A stretch of DNA of 21,170 bases from Deltaproteobacteria bacterium. Lineage in GTDB: Bacteria > Myxococcota > Myxococcia > SLRQ01. The position numbers and the translations under genes are program-made. Of the stretch, positions 8,275 to 15,443 are shown piece by piece. The stretch spans positions 1 to 21,170 of the forward strand of contig SKWY01000160.1 in the NCBI GenBank assembly GCA_007128675.1, in the 5' to 3' direction. The notes beneath the pieces are model-generated. The model was given only the letters and a program-made list of their open reading frames with translations, ran no database searches and was not told where the DNA came from. How positions within the stretch are numbered: position 1 is the stretch's first letter; every line of letters starts with the position of its first letter.

Positions 8275-8303
8275 TTGACCAGCCCCTTTTGTGCTTCTAC
8301 GCT
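8275..8303 (+). promoter_or_regulatory. Candidate sigma70 promoter for the PilZ gene
   Basis: TTGACC (8275-8280) is followed after exactly 17 bases by TACGCT (8298-8303). Both match the sigma70 consensus at most positions. The element lies in the 159-base divergent region between the response-regulator gene and the PilZ gene, about 60 bases before the PilZ start. A T-run (8269-8276) precedes the -35 box. This is pattern matching only. Confidence 0.45.
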
Positions 8304-8361
8304 TCTGGATGTAGGAGGACGTATCCAGCGGGAGACTTCGTAGCACATGGGAGCAAGAGAA

Positions 8362-8709
8362 ATGAGCGATAAGAGAAGACAACCACGTGCGGCCCTGAAC
8401 ATCTTCGTGAACAAGGTCGTGGGCGAGCAGGTGTTCATGTGTCGCGCCACGGACGTGAGCACTGATGGAATCTATCTTTCCAGCCTGATTGAGCCGGAGC
8501 TGGACCAGAGCCGGGTTGGCGTCGAGTTTTCGCTCACGCCTGACGGTGAAGTCCTCTGGGCGAGCGGAGAGATAGTGCGAGATGGCTTGCGAGGAGGAGC
8601 TCGAGGGTCGGGCATTCGCTTCACCGCCATTCCGGAAGCCTATCGAGGAATGATCGAGTCTTACATCCGTGACGAAGGTGACCTGTCGGCTCTCGAAGCC
8701 AGAGCCTAG
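8362..8709 (+). CDS. Stand-alone PilZ domain protein (c-di-GMP receptor)
   Basis: A 115-residue single-domain protein. It carries the complete c-di-GMP signature: the R-x-x-x-R box (R5 to R9, 'RRQPR') and D-x-S-x-x-G at 31-36 ('DVSTDG'), followed by the expected beta strands ending 'GSGIRFTAI'. PilZ proteins of this size bind cyclic di-GMP and act by protein contact, commonly on motility, secretion or transcription. The partner cannot be read from the sequence. ATG 8362 has GGAG at 8350-8353 and gives the common 'MSDKRRxPR' start; an ATG at 8347 (GGAGAC upstream) would add five residues. It diverges from the response regulator-PATAN gene and is followed by a long non-coding stretch, so it is probably monocistronic. 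Confidence 0.9.
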   Translation: MSDKRRQPRAALNIFVNKVVGEQVFMCRATDVSTDGIYLSSLIEPELDQSRVGVEFSLTPDGEVLWASGEIVRDGLRGGARGSGIRFTAIPEAYRGMIESYIRDEGDLSALEARA

Positions 8710-9351
8710 TCTCGAGCCTTTTGGGGCAAGGTCTGCTCCTTTGCCTATCGACGGGTTCGCAAGACAGCCCGGGCTAGGACGAGCAGCCGCCCCTATGGCA
8801 TTCGACCCCCTCTCCATCTTGGGACAAACCCGAAGATGAAGCCTTCTTAGAGAGAGTATCGTCCTTGGCGTCGATGCTTCTTCGTGGGGCGGGGTCGGTC
8901 TTGGGAGAAGCCTTCTCGTTCTTGTTGGCGGGAGGCGTTGATTGATGAGATGGCGTGCGGCGATGGGACGCATACCTTGATCAGCCCCGGATCAGTGGTG
9001 GGCGGCCCCCATGTGACCCCACTGAGGCTCGGCGGCCTCAACCCGGAAGGCGCCATGACGCACCAGCTTCACAGGGCCGCGGGTTCCCCGCCACAAAGGA
9101 GATCTGCGAGCGCACAGCTTCTCACCAAAGATGCAGTGCTTTCCTGATGGGCCTCCCTCGACTTCGGCTCCTGCCGACCGCGTAAGAGATAGAGGGATGC
9201 GGGCTGTCGTCCCGGCTGTTTCTGTGGAAAGCAGCTACGTGGTGTATGGCGCCTCTTTTCGGAAGATGGAGTGGCCAAGGAGGCGGGGAATCTGGCTTTT
9301 TCGTTGAAGGGATGGGTAGTCTTGGTTTTAGGATAGTTAGGGGTAATCAAC
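8710..9351. other. 640-base region without a convincing gene
   Basis: The ORFs here (8847-9056 minus; 8884-9147 and 8955-9185 plus) are Pro/Ser/Arg-rich, have no recognisable domain or ribosome site, and overlap one another on both strands, as shadows in GC-rich non-coding DNA do. I found no tRNA T-loop, no tmRNA, RNase P or SRP RNA core motif, no transposon ends. What stands out is a dense set of nested inverted repeats, described separately as a candidate structured RNA. Confidence 0.5.
8893..9179 (+). ncRNA. Candidate structured non-coding RNA (unassigned)
   Basis: Several perfect complementary segments nest in a consistent order: GGTCGG (8893-8898) with CCGACC (9174-9179); GGGAGGC (8930-8936) with GCCTCCC (9151-9157); GCGGCCC (9002-9008) with GGGCCGC (9074-9080); TGTGA (9012-9016) with TCACA (9069-9073); and a terminal hairpin TGAGGC/GCCTCA (9023-9028/9035-9040). 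Local hairpins also occur at 8905-8917 (GAGAA/TTCTC) and 9079-9091 (GCGGG/CCCGC, competing with the third pair). A long rod with internal loops would fit a 6S-like or regulatory RNA, but I recognise no family-specific motif. GC-rich DNA produces such pairs by chance, and the strand is not determined, so this is weak. Confidence 0.25.
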
Positions 9352-10065
9352 TTGAGACACGATCAACAATGCCCAAAGCGGGCTTCTCTACGAGCTTTGG
9401 CCCTCATTATCCTTTTGGTGCCTCGGCTTTCGGCTGGAGAGTCGCTGCTCGATGAAGAGACTTGGGTGGAGGTTTCCGCTAAGGCCGAGATCTCCGAAAG
9501 AAACGAGGCTCGGGCCCGGGACACGGCACTTGGCCAGGCTTTGGAACAGGCCGTCGAAATGGTGGCAGCAACCATTGTGCCTGGTCTTTCAAAGAGCGAG
9601 GAGTTCATCGCCGTTCGTGATGAGATGACGGGGCGCTCGTCTGGTTTCGTCCGCCGTTATGAGATCAAGGAAGCTCTTTGCGGCAGCGATGAATGCCGCG
9701 TTACCGTCAGAGCCCAGGTGGATAAGCAAGCCCTCGTCCGGCAGCTTTTCGAGCTAGGGCTCATGGCGACGAAGGCCCCCATCGAGCAAGACGGCGAACT
9801 CCAGTCAATTCGACTGGATGTGGAGGGGTTCGGCAGCTTGACCGAGATCGCAAAGCTCCACTCCCTTCTCTCTTCCGCAATCACCGGCATTCATGCGGTG
9901 CACACCCGGAGCATCAGCGGCAGGCGTGTCTCCCTGGAGCTCGAGACTACGATCGGCTCCGAGCAGCTTGCCGCGAAGCTTTCCACCCGTCCGCTTGGCG
10001 GCTATTCGGTGCAGGTCACGAGGATGGATTCGACGTCCGTCGGGATTCGGCTTTTTGGCAGATAG
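9352..10065 (+). CDS. Exported protein with FlgT/LPP20-like N-terminal domain
   Basis: A 237-residue protein with a signal peptide (hydrophobic segment about residues 13-28, 'LRALALIILLV', cleavage near LSA/GES). Residues 35-130 show the pattern 'WVEVSAKAEIS...ARDTALGQALEQAVEM...CRVTVRAQVDKQALVRQL', resembling the LPP20/flagellar-assembly-T N-terminal fold that occurs in many periplasmic or outer-membrane-associated proteins. The C-terminal 100 residues ('FGSLTEIAKLHSLLSS...RRVSLELETTIGSEQLAAKL') look like a second small alpha/beta module of unknown type. A TTG at 9352 behind GGGG (9340-9343) is the only suitable start; the nearby ATG at 9369 is out of frame. The PEGA lipoprotein gene follows 10 bases later, so they form an operon. 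The domain call is tentative; there are no flagellar genes nearby. Confidence 0.72.
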   Translation: MRHDQQCPKRASLRALALIILLVPRLSAGESLLDEETWVEVSAKAEISERNEARARDTALGQALEQAVEMVAATIVPGLSKSEEFIAVRDEMTGRSSGFVRRYEIKEALCGSDECRVTVRAQVDKQALVRQLFELGLMATKAPIEQDGELQSIRLDVEGFGSLTEIAKLHSLLSSAITGIHAVHTRSISGRRVSLELETTIGSEQLAAKLSTRPLGGYSVQVTRMDSTSVGIRLFGR

Positions 10066-10075
10066 GAGCTTTTCT

Positions 10076-10513
10076 TTGAAGTCATGGTTCTTCTTGGTCA
10101 TGGGCATGATGATGGCCGGCTGTCTTCACAAGAGTGAGACGGCGAAGGCTCCATGGAGCCATGAGTTCGAAGTTAGGCAAGCCGCAAGGAGACCCGAAGT
10201 GCCGGCGCCAATATCCCCTGGTCCCGACCGTGGGCTACTTCGATTGCGCGCGGATCCTCCAGACGCCGAGGTTCTGGTCAATGGAGTCACCCAGGGTCTC
10301 GCCAGCGACTTCTTTGCGCCAGGATACCTGGAGCTCGAGCCCGGGCTGTACAGAATCGAGCTTCGGAAGGTCGGTTATGCGAGCTTTCGTTCGGAAATAG
10401 TGGTGTCTCCGGAAGTAATCGAGACTCTTCCAGTAAGACTACGAAAGCTACCGTCTCTCGAAAGGGATCGGGAGGATTTGGAGAGGATCCCTATTGACTC
10501 CGAAGGGCGTTAG
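10076..10513 (+). CDS. PEGA-domain lipoprotein
   Basis: A 145-residue lipoprotein. It starts at a TTG (10076) with GGAG at 10065-10068 overlapping the upstream stop. The N-terminus is a short signal with lipobox MAGC (Cys16). Residues 55-125 form a PEGA domain: 'LLRLRADPPDAEVLVNGVTQG' followed by 'LEPGLYRIELRKVGYASF', the classic repeat of beta strands around a PxGxY/H turn. PEGA domains are surface or periplasmic modules thought to bind other envelope components. The frame also remains open upstream to 9893, but that overlaps the preceding gene and is not protein-like. Together with the upstream FlgT/LPP20-like gene it forms a two-gene envelope operon of unknown function. Confidence 0.82.
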   Translation: MKSWFFLVMGMMMAGCLHKSETAKAPWSHEFEVRQAARRPEVPAPISPGPDRGLLRLRADPPDAEVLVNGVTQGLASDFFAPGYLELEPGLYRIELRKVGYASFRSEIVVSPEVIETLPVRLRKLPSLERDREDLERIPIDSEGR

Positions 10514-10557
10514 TGAACGGGACTGGACCGGGAAAGGTCCATAACCCGAAATCCCAA

Positions 10558-10577
10558 TTGACAGCTCGATTTCGAGC
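10558..10577 (+). promoter_or_regulatory. TTGACA -35 box followed by a perfect inverted repeat
   Basis: A consensus -35 hexamer TTGACA (10558-10563) abuts the palindrome GCTCGA-TT-TCGAGC (10564-10577). The repeat would lie inside the promoter spacer, where a dimeric repressor or activator could bind. No good -10 box follows at 16-18 bases (TAATCG at 10580-10585 is poor), so it may be activator dependent or not a sigma70 promoter. It lies 77 bases before the hypothetical gene at 10654. A short hairpin TGGACC/GGTCCA (10524-10529/10536-10541) without a T-run precedes it and could mark the end of the PEGA operon. Confidence 0.35.
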
Positions 10578-10653
10578 GCTAATCGGATATCCTTGAGCAT
10601 TGAGCGCACCGTTTATGTAACCTTGGACGCTTCCGAGCGTCCTGGACCCACCG

Positions 10654-11175
10654 ATGGCTGACTACCTCTTCATTTCGCAGAGCATGATTGATGGCTGGCT
10701 CATGGAGGGCAAGATCGACTTCTTGGGCGATATCATGACGATTCGAGGCGAGGACAAACGTTACAAGGTCGAGCCCGCGGTACGTTTCGTAAGGGTCGTG
10801 GGTGACGAGCCCGATTCGGAGGGCTTCGTAGCCAAGGTCAGGACGCTGAAGCAGGTGGCAAAGGATGGAGGAGAGCACTATCACGACTCGGTCATTTTCG
10901 GGGATGTAGCCTATGACGTTCAGAATGGATTCATCGCCACGGTTCATGCTCCGGAGGAGGACGATGCAGCACCGAAGGCACCTGCCCAACAGAGCTCACA
11001 CGACGATCCGGAGCATCCAAAGAAAATGGGCGTCGTGGCCGTGAGCCCTCTCGCCGATGGCTCATCAACGGACTCGAAACAAGAGGAGCTTGCTGATGAG
11101 GCCACCGATCGGGAAATGGAGGAGGAGACTGATGAGGTTCTCCTTACTCGTTTCTTGCTGAAGAACCTGCGCTAG
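10654..11175 (+). CDS. Hypothetical protein with a small N-terminal domain and acidic tail
   Basis: A 173-residue soluble protein without signal peptide or membrane segment. Residues 1-100 look folded: 'ADYLFISQSMIDGWLMEGKIDF', 'GDIMTIRGEDKRYKVEPAVRF', 'VAKVRTLKQVAKDGGEHYHDSVIFGDVAYDVQNGFIA'. I recall proteins of this kind in other Myxococcota, always without known function. From about residue 105 the protein is acidic and low-complexity (Ala, Ser, Asp, Glu) up to a short helix at the end. I see no catalytic motif. ATG 10654 has no clear Shine-Dalgarno. It stands 77 bases upstream of hemA on the same strand and could share its transcript, but nothing in the protein suggests a role in heme synthesis. 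Confidence 0.75.
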   Translation: MADYLFISQSMIDGWLMEGKIDFLGDIMTIRGEDKRYKVEPAVRFVRVVGDEPDSEGFVAKVRTLKQVAKDGGEHYHDSVIFGDVAYDVQNGFIATVHAPEEDDAAPKAPAQQSSHDDPEHPKKMGVVAVSPLADGSSTDSKQEELADEATDREMEEETDEVLLTRFLLKNLR

Positions 11176-11181
11176 TTTCCC

Positions 11182-11231
11182 CCAGCCAGCCAACCCCCCA
11201 CCTCCAGCATTTGCCGTTTTGGGGGCTGGAG
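11182..11231 (+). promoter_or_regulatory. Mutually exclusive hairpins in the hemA leader
   Basis: The segment 11220-11231 (TGGGGGCTGGAG) can pair with three upstream partners: CTCCAGC (11202-11208) with 11225-11231, CCCCCA (11195-11200) with 11220-11225, and CCAGCC (11182-11187) with 11224-11229. Only some of these can form at once. The region sits between the preceding stop (11175) and the hemA start (11253), which has no ribosome site of its own close by. It could be a leader switch or a terminator-like structure for the preceding gene; a four-T run (11217-11220) is inside the loop rather than after the stem. Confidence 0.3.
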
Positions 11232-11252
11232 ACGATAATCACGTCTGACTCG

Positions 11253-12749
11253 ATGGAACTGTTCGTTACAGGTATTTCGCATAGAACCGCGCCCATCGGC
11301 GTGCGCGAGCTTCTTGCGTTTCGGGGCGAAGAGATGGAGACGGCTCTTCGGGACCTGAAGCTAGTGTTCGGGATCGAGCAGGCAGTGCTCCTTTGTACCT
11401 GCAATCGCACCGAGGTTTACGGCTTGGTCGAGAAGGCGTCGAAAGCCGCTGTTTGCGTCGCCGATTGGCTGGGGCAACGTGCGGGACGCGACATCCGGGG
11501 ATACCTGTATTCGAAGACTGGCGCCGAGGCCTTCACTCACCTGTTTCGGGTGGCCTCTAGTCTCGACTCGCTAGTGCTTGGTGAGCCCCAGATACTCGGG
11601 CAGGTCAAGGCCGCGTTCTCTCGATCTCGGCAGCACGGATTTGCTGGGCCGGGTATCGAGCGAGTCTTCAGCCAGGCTTTTCGAGTAGCCAAGAGAGTCC
11701 GTAGTGAGACCCACATAGGTAAGAACGCCGTCTCGGTTGCATTTGTCGGGGTGGAGCTGGCGAAAAGAGTCTTCGAGGATCTGAATGGACGATCCGTGAT
11801 GCTGGTTGGCGCCGGCAAGATGTGTGAGCTTGCGGCTCGGCATTTACTCGATTCCGGTGTGGTTCGCTTCGTGGTGGCCAATCGCTCGGAGGGACGGGCC
11901 AGGGATCTGGCGGCCCAACTATCCGGAGAGGCCCTCTCCTTGGACCATGTTCCAAGGCTCCTCGAGGATGTGGACATAGTGATCTCGTCCACGGATGCTC
12001 CGGGCTTTCTCATCACTAGGGAGCAGGTGCTCGCAGCCGAGAAGCGTAGGCGCGGTCGTCCTCTATTCCTCATAGATCTCTCCGTCCCCAGGGACGTGGA
12101 TCCCGCCGTGAGAAAGATCTCGAATGTGCATGCCTACGATGTCGACGATCTGGACAGGGTCGCGGGAGAGAATAGGAGGAACCGAGCAGCCGAGGCTGAT
12201 CGAGCCGCTCTGATTTTGGATGAGGAGGTCGAAGGATTGTTGAGCTGCGAGCATTCGAGAGGGGTAGCGCCCGTCATTACATCGTTGCGCAGGCACGCCG
12301 CGCGAATCGCGGAGGCAGAGGTGGATAGGACCTGGTCTCGGCTCGCATCGATGGGAGTCATGCCCGAAGCGAGGGAAGGCTTGGAGGCAATGGCCCGTGC
12401 AATCGTAAACAAGCTGCTTCACGAACCTACACGAGTGATTCGAGAGTCCGCCGTCACGGATGGAGAGGATCTTTCCCGGACCGCGCGCGCCCTGTTTGGC
12501 CTCGAAGGAACGAAGGAAGCTCGAGACGCCCTCCCACACTCTAGCTCCTCGAGCGTCGTTGCCGTCAACGGGGAGCCCCCGTCTCGCAAGCAAGAGATGC
12601 CGTCGAGCAGGGTGGTATCGGAGAGTGACACTGGCTTTGCTCATGAGCCTCGCGAGGATGCGCGGCATGAGGGCGCCAAGGCTGGGGTCGAGCCTGGGGA
12701 TGAAGGTTCGGGCGTTGCCGACATGGATGGACGGGGATCGGCATGGTGA
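11253..12749 (+). CDS. hemA: Glutamyl-tRNA reductase HemA
   Basis: This enzyme reduces glutamyl-tRNA(Glu) with NADPH to glutamate-1-semialdehyde, the first committed step of C5 heme synthesis. The N-terminus MELFVTGISHRTAP is typical, the catalytic Cys is C50 in 'CTCNRTEVY', and 'LVLGEPQILGQVK' follows. The NADPH-binding loop is 'MLVGAGKMCELAARHL', and 'FLIDLSVPRDVDP' and the dimerisation helices are intact. The core ends near residue 418. About 80 extra residues follow (Ser, Glu, Gly rich, probably disordered), giving 498 in total against the usual 410-440. ATG 11253 was chosen on family match; the frame continues upstream to 11211 without a good start. The stop lies within the start of hemC (7-base overlap), so the two are translationally coupled. 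Confidence 0.97.
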   Translation: MELFVTGISHRTAPIGVRELLAFRGEEMETALRDLKLVFGIEQAVLLCTCNRTEVYGLVEKASKAAVCVADWLGQRAGRDIRGYLYSKTGAEAFTHLFRVASSLDSLVLGEPQILGQVKAAFSRSRQHGFAGPGIERVFSQAFRVAKRVRSETHIGKNAVSVAFVGVELAKRVFEDLNGRSVMLVGAGKMCELAARHLLDSGVVRFVVANRSEGRARDLAAQLSGEALSLDHVPRLLEDVDIVISSTDAPGFLITREQVLAAEKRRRGRPLFLIDLSVPRDVDPAVRKISNVHAYDVDDLDRVAGENRRNRAAEADRAALILDEEVEGLLSCEHSRGVAPVITSLRRHAARIAEAEVDRTWSRLASMGVMPEAREGLEAMARAIVNKLLHEPTRVIRESAVTDGEDLSRTARALFGLEGTKEARDALPHSSSSSVVAVNGEPPSRKQEMPSSRVVSESDTGFAHEPREDARHEGAKAGVEPGDEGSGVADMDGRGSAW

Positions 12750-13681
12750 GAATCGGCACGCGACGCAGCGTGCTGGCCCTGTGGCAGGCAAACTTCGTGA
12801 AGGCTCGTCTCGAGACACTGTGGCCAAAGCTTCGCGTAGAGATCGTGGAGGTGGTGACGACAGGGGACCGCATCGTTGATCGGCCCCTTGCCGCCATTGG
12901 AGGGAAGGCCCTTTTCGTAAAGGAGATTGAGGACAAGCTCTTGAGCGGCCAGGTGGATCTGGCGGTTCATTCCATGAAGGACGTGCCCGCCTCCTTGCCC
13001 GAAGGCTTGTCGCTTATTTGCACTCTCGAAAGAGAGGACCCCACAGATGCCTTCGTCGCCAGGGATCCCTCGGCGACCCCAAACATAAGGAGCCTTCCAG
13101 CCGGTGCCCGGCTTGGAACCGGCAGCGTTCGGAGGGCCTGTCAGCTCATGTCTCTACGGCCGGACCTGGTGATGGTGCCAATCCGAGGGAATGTGGATAC
13201 CCGTCTTCGAAAGCTGGAGCAGGGAGACTTACATGGTCTCATACTTGCCACCGCGGGGCTCGAGAGGCTCGGGCTCTCGGGACGTATCACCCAGCGCCTC
13301 GATCCGGAGCAGTGTCTACCGGCTGTTGGCCAAGGTGCCATGGCTCTGGAAGGGCGCATGGAGGATGACAAGACCCGCGAGCTGGTCGAGGGGTTGGGCC
13401 ATCGGGATTCCGCTGATTGTGTAGCGGCGGAACGTGCGTTTCTTTCTCGGATGGAAGGCGGATGCCATGTGCCGGTAGCGGCCCTGGCGAAGCTGGAGGC
13501 AGGTGAGCTATGGCTTCGGGGGCTCGTTGGCGAGCCCGATGGCTCTCGAATGATTTTTGCGAGCAAACGCATGCCAAGAGAAATGGCCCAGGCGCTTGGG
13601 TTGGCGGTGGCTCGCGAGGTGCTCGAGATGGGAGGAGAGGAAGTGCTGGCGAGTGCGCGGGGACGTCTTGCGGGGGACTGA
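12743..13681 (+). CDS. hemC: Hydroxymethylbilane synthase (porphobilinogen deaminase) HemC
   Basis: This enzyme joins four porphobilinogen units into hydroxymethylbilane. The protein is 312 residues, the normal length. Visible signatures are 'RIGTRRSVLALWQA' at the N-terminus, 'GGKALFVKEIEDKLL', the active-site stretch 'DLAVHSMKDVPASLPEGL', 'LGTGSVRRACQL', and 'EGGCHVP', where Cys241 carries the dipyrromethane cofactor. The N-terminal motif has Arg where many homologues have Gly (GTRGS), which is a tolerated variant. The start overlaps the last 7 bases of hemA and hemD begins 4 bases after its stop, so the three are one operon unit. Confidence 0.97.
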   Translation: MVRIGTRRSVLALWQANFVKARLETLWPKLRVEIVEVVTTGDRIVDRPLAAIGGKALFVKEIEDKLLSGQVDLAVHSMKDVPASLPEGLSLICTLEREDPTDAFVARDPSATPNIRSLPAGARLGTGSVRRACQLMSLRPDLVMVPIRGNVDTRLRKLEQGDLHGLILATAGLERLGLSGRITQRLDPEQCLPAVGQGAMALEGRMEDDKTRELVEGLGHRDSADCVAAERAFLSRMEGGCHVPVAALAKLEAGELWLRGLVGEPDGSRMIFASKRMPREMAQALGLAVAREVLEMGGEEVLASARGRLAGD

Positions 13682-13685
13682 TGAG

Positions 13686-14501
13686 ATGAAGGCCGGCGAC
13701 GTGGAACTGAAGGGGCCGCTTCTCGGCAGGGTCGTGGCTCTGGTCCGTCCCGTTGAGCGTGCTGGACTCTGGAAGGAAGCTCTCCAGGCAGCGGGCGCGA
13801 AGGTCTTATTGGCTCCCGCCATAGCCATTGCCCCGCCCGAGGATAGTCGGCCGCTGGATGATGCCTTGGGGCGTCTTGCGGCAAGGCGGTCGTTCGATTG
13901 GCTGGTGTTCACCTCGGCGGCTGGTGTCGAGCATACTGTGAAGCGTTTCGTTTCGCTTGGTTTCGATTTGAAGCTGCTTTCGGCTTGCCGGCTTGCTGCC
14001 GTCGGAAAAGCCACGGCGAGGGAGCTGGTGCGTTTTGGTCTGCGGGCGCACAAGGTTCCTGACCGTCAGGACGCCGAGGGGCTCTTGGAGTCCTTCTCGA
14101 AAGAGGAGCTAGCCGAGACGTCGATCTTGATGCCCCGTGCCGCCGGAGGAAGGGAGGTCTTTCCCGATGGAGCAAGAGCAAGTGGGGCGATGGTGGAGGT
14201 GGTGGAAGCCTATCGAACGATTGAGACACCTTCGAAGCTTGGGCCGCTGAGGGAAGAGCTGGAGGCTGGGCGCATCGATGCCCTGGTCCTTGGTTCACCT
14301 TCCCAGGTGCGTTCCGTTTCCAGGGCGCTTGTAGACGGTCACCGACTCCTTCGAAGGGTACTCGTGGCCTGCATCGGTTCAACGACGGCGCATGCGGCCG
14401 AGGCCGCTGGAATGAAGCCCCATATCGCCGGCAGCCCCGAGCCAGAGGCAATGGTCGAGCTCTTGATTGCTCGGCTTTGCTGGGTGAGAGTAGACAATTG
14501 A
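13686..14501 (+). CDS. hemD: Uroporphyrinogen-III synthase HemD
   Basis: This enzyme cyclises hydroxymethylbilane with inversion of ring D to uroporphyrinogen III, the branch point to heme, siroheme and cobalamin. The protein is 271 residues and diverged in sequence, as HemD always is. It shows the two-domain pattern with 'SFDWLVFTSAAGVEHTVKRF' (about 74-93), 'AAVGKATARELVRFGLRAHKVPD', 'ILMPRAAGGREVFPDGARASGAMVEVVEAYRTI' and 'IDALVLGSPSQVRSVSRAL' followed by 'VACIGSTTAHAAEAAGMKPHIAG'. ATG 13686 lies 4 bases after the hemC stop, with a GGGGG (13672-13676) at fair spacing; the longer frame back to 13557 would overlap hemC. It is the last gene of the hemACD set. Confidence 0.92.
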   Translation: MKAGDVELKGPLLGRVVALVRPVERAGLWKEALQAAGAKVLLAPAIAIAPPEDSRPLDDALGRLAARRSFDWLVFTSAAGVEHTVKRFVSLGFDLKLLSACRLAAVGKATARELVRFGLRAHKVPDRQDAEGLLESFSKEELAETSILMPRAAGGREVFPDGARASGAMVEVVEAYRTIETPSKLGPLREELEAGRIDALVLGSPSQVRSVSRALVDGHRLLRRVLVACIGSTTAHAAEAAGMKPHIAGSPEPEAMVELLIARLCWVRVDN

Positions 14502-14658
14502 ATTGCTCCGAAGAATGGGCCTGAATGGCGGGGCCGATCACGGGCCGCCGTCCCATGGTGGCGTTTTCGAGTCTGCAAAGCAGCCGGTCAGCTTGGTCCC
14601 CTAGCCGATGACAAAGTGAGCGTGACCCGGCGGGCGGGGGCCCATGTCATCGCCGCAT

Positions 14659-15189
14659 CTACCTTCGTGTCTTGGGCAAAGCTAGGGAGCAGGGAGAATT
14701 CGTCTGTTCTTCACACCGAGAACGGGCGGGCACCTTGGGGGAGGCAGAGCTGTCTTCTTCCCGCGAGGCGAGGATCACATGGAGGCCGACTGGAGCCCTT
14801 TTCGCCAAGGCTTTACGCAGACGAGGCAGGATGTGTCTCGCCATTCCCCGTAGCGCTGCTTGCCAAGAGGGATCCGAGACCTCCACGATCAGGAGGCCGT
14901 CTTCGACTCCGAGTAATCGGGTTCTCTTCCCGAGGTTCGCCCCTACCGATGTCGCCCAGGCTATCTCCAGAGCTCCCTTGTCATCTTCGATCGAGGACGC
15001 CATCGGTACGAGGCGATCGCCTATGCTGCAGAGCCCTCCTGTCCCTCTTGCGGGAGGCCTTGCCCCGCGCCTTTCGTCTCCAATGATTCCCCGCCGGCTC
15101 TTCACGGCAAGCACACTAGCATCCGTCGAAGGGGTTTCGAAGGTGCGCTTGGATCCCTTTGCGGCGGACCGTCTCGTAGATTCCTCCAA
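14659..15189 (-). CDS. dciA: DUF721 / DciA-like protein (putative replicative helicase loader)
   Basis: A 176-residue basic protein. Residues 54-140 match the DUF721/DciA pattern: 'SIGDRLVPMASSIEDD', 'ALEIAWATSVGANLGKRTR', 'GLLIVEVSDPSWQAALRGM' and 'HILPRLRKAL', with the conserved tryptophans W78 and W109. DciA proteins help load the DnaB helicase in bacteria lacking DnaC/DnaI. The first 50 residues are Arg/Ser/Gly-rich and not family-like, so the TTG start at 15189 may be too far upstream; no good ribosome site is visible for it. Plus-strand ORFs that cover the same DNA are longer (up to 221 residues) but have no protein-like pattern, so the minus strand is coding. It converges with hemD (157-base gap) and diverges from the gene at 15444. 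Confidence 0.8.
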   Translation of the reverse strand: MEESTRRSAAKGSKRTFETPSTDASVLAVKSRRGIIGDERRGARPPARGTGGLCSIGDRLVPMASSIEDDKGALEIAWATSVGANLGKRTRLLGVEDGLLIVEVSDPSWQAALRGMARHILPRLRKALAKRAPVGLHVILASREEDSSASPKVPARSRCEEQTNSPCSLALPKTRR

Positions 15190-15333
15190 GACATCGCCCC
15201 ATAGTACGCCTGTCCACGATCTCTTGGCACGCCTTCTCTCAACGGACTGTCAGAATTTGCTTGATTCCGACGTGGGTCTTGAGGCGTCCCTAGACAGGGG
15301 CCTTCATGTGGGGGCGGGCATTTCGAGGAGAGC

Positions 15334-15363
15334 TTGACAGCGTCTTGGATACTCAAGGACAAT
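15334..15363 (+). promoter_or_regulatory. Candidate sigma70 promoter for the 15444 gene cluster
   Basis: Consensus TTGACA (15334-15339) is followed after 18 bases by GACAAT (15358-15363), which matches four of six -10 positions. Transcription would begin near 15371, about 75 bases before the first gene of the Tgl/PilW-RodZ-RecO cluster. It lies in the 254-base divergent gap with dciA, in which I see no other gene. Confidence 0.5.
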
Positions 15364-15443
15364 TCGAGCAAATTAGCTGAAGCGGGGCGATGAACCACCG
15401 GATTGGTTTGGCGTGCACTCTCGGTCTTAGGGAGGACCTTGTA

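Noticed and set aside
8740..9100. tRNA, tmRNA, RNase P or SRP RNA in the gap
   Set aside because: I looked for a T-loop, the tmRNA 5' end, the RNase P core and the SRP GGAA-loop context and found none; the one CCGGAAGG occurrence lacks the flanking SRP sequence.
8884..9147. Plus-strand ORFs in the 8710-9351 gap
   Set aside because: No ribosome site, no domain, overlapping ORFs on both strands; the stretch is better described as non-coding.
12063..12827. 254-codon minus-strand ORF
   Set aside because: It lies antisense to hemA/hemC and shows no protein-like pattern.
14502..14658. Hairpins between hemD and dciA as terminators
   Set aside because: Only short GGCC-type complementarity and no T-run; not supported as a terminator.
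14672..15337. 221-codon plus-strand ORF over the dciA region
   Set aside because: It is longer than the minus-strand gene but has no recognisable pattern, whereas the minus strand shows the DUF721 motif with conserved tryptophans.
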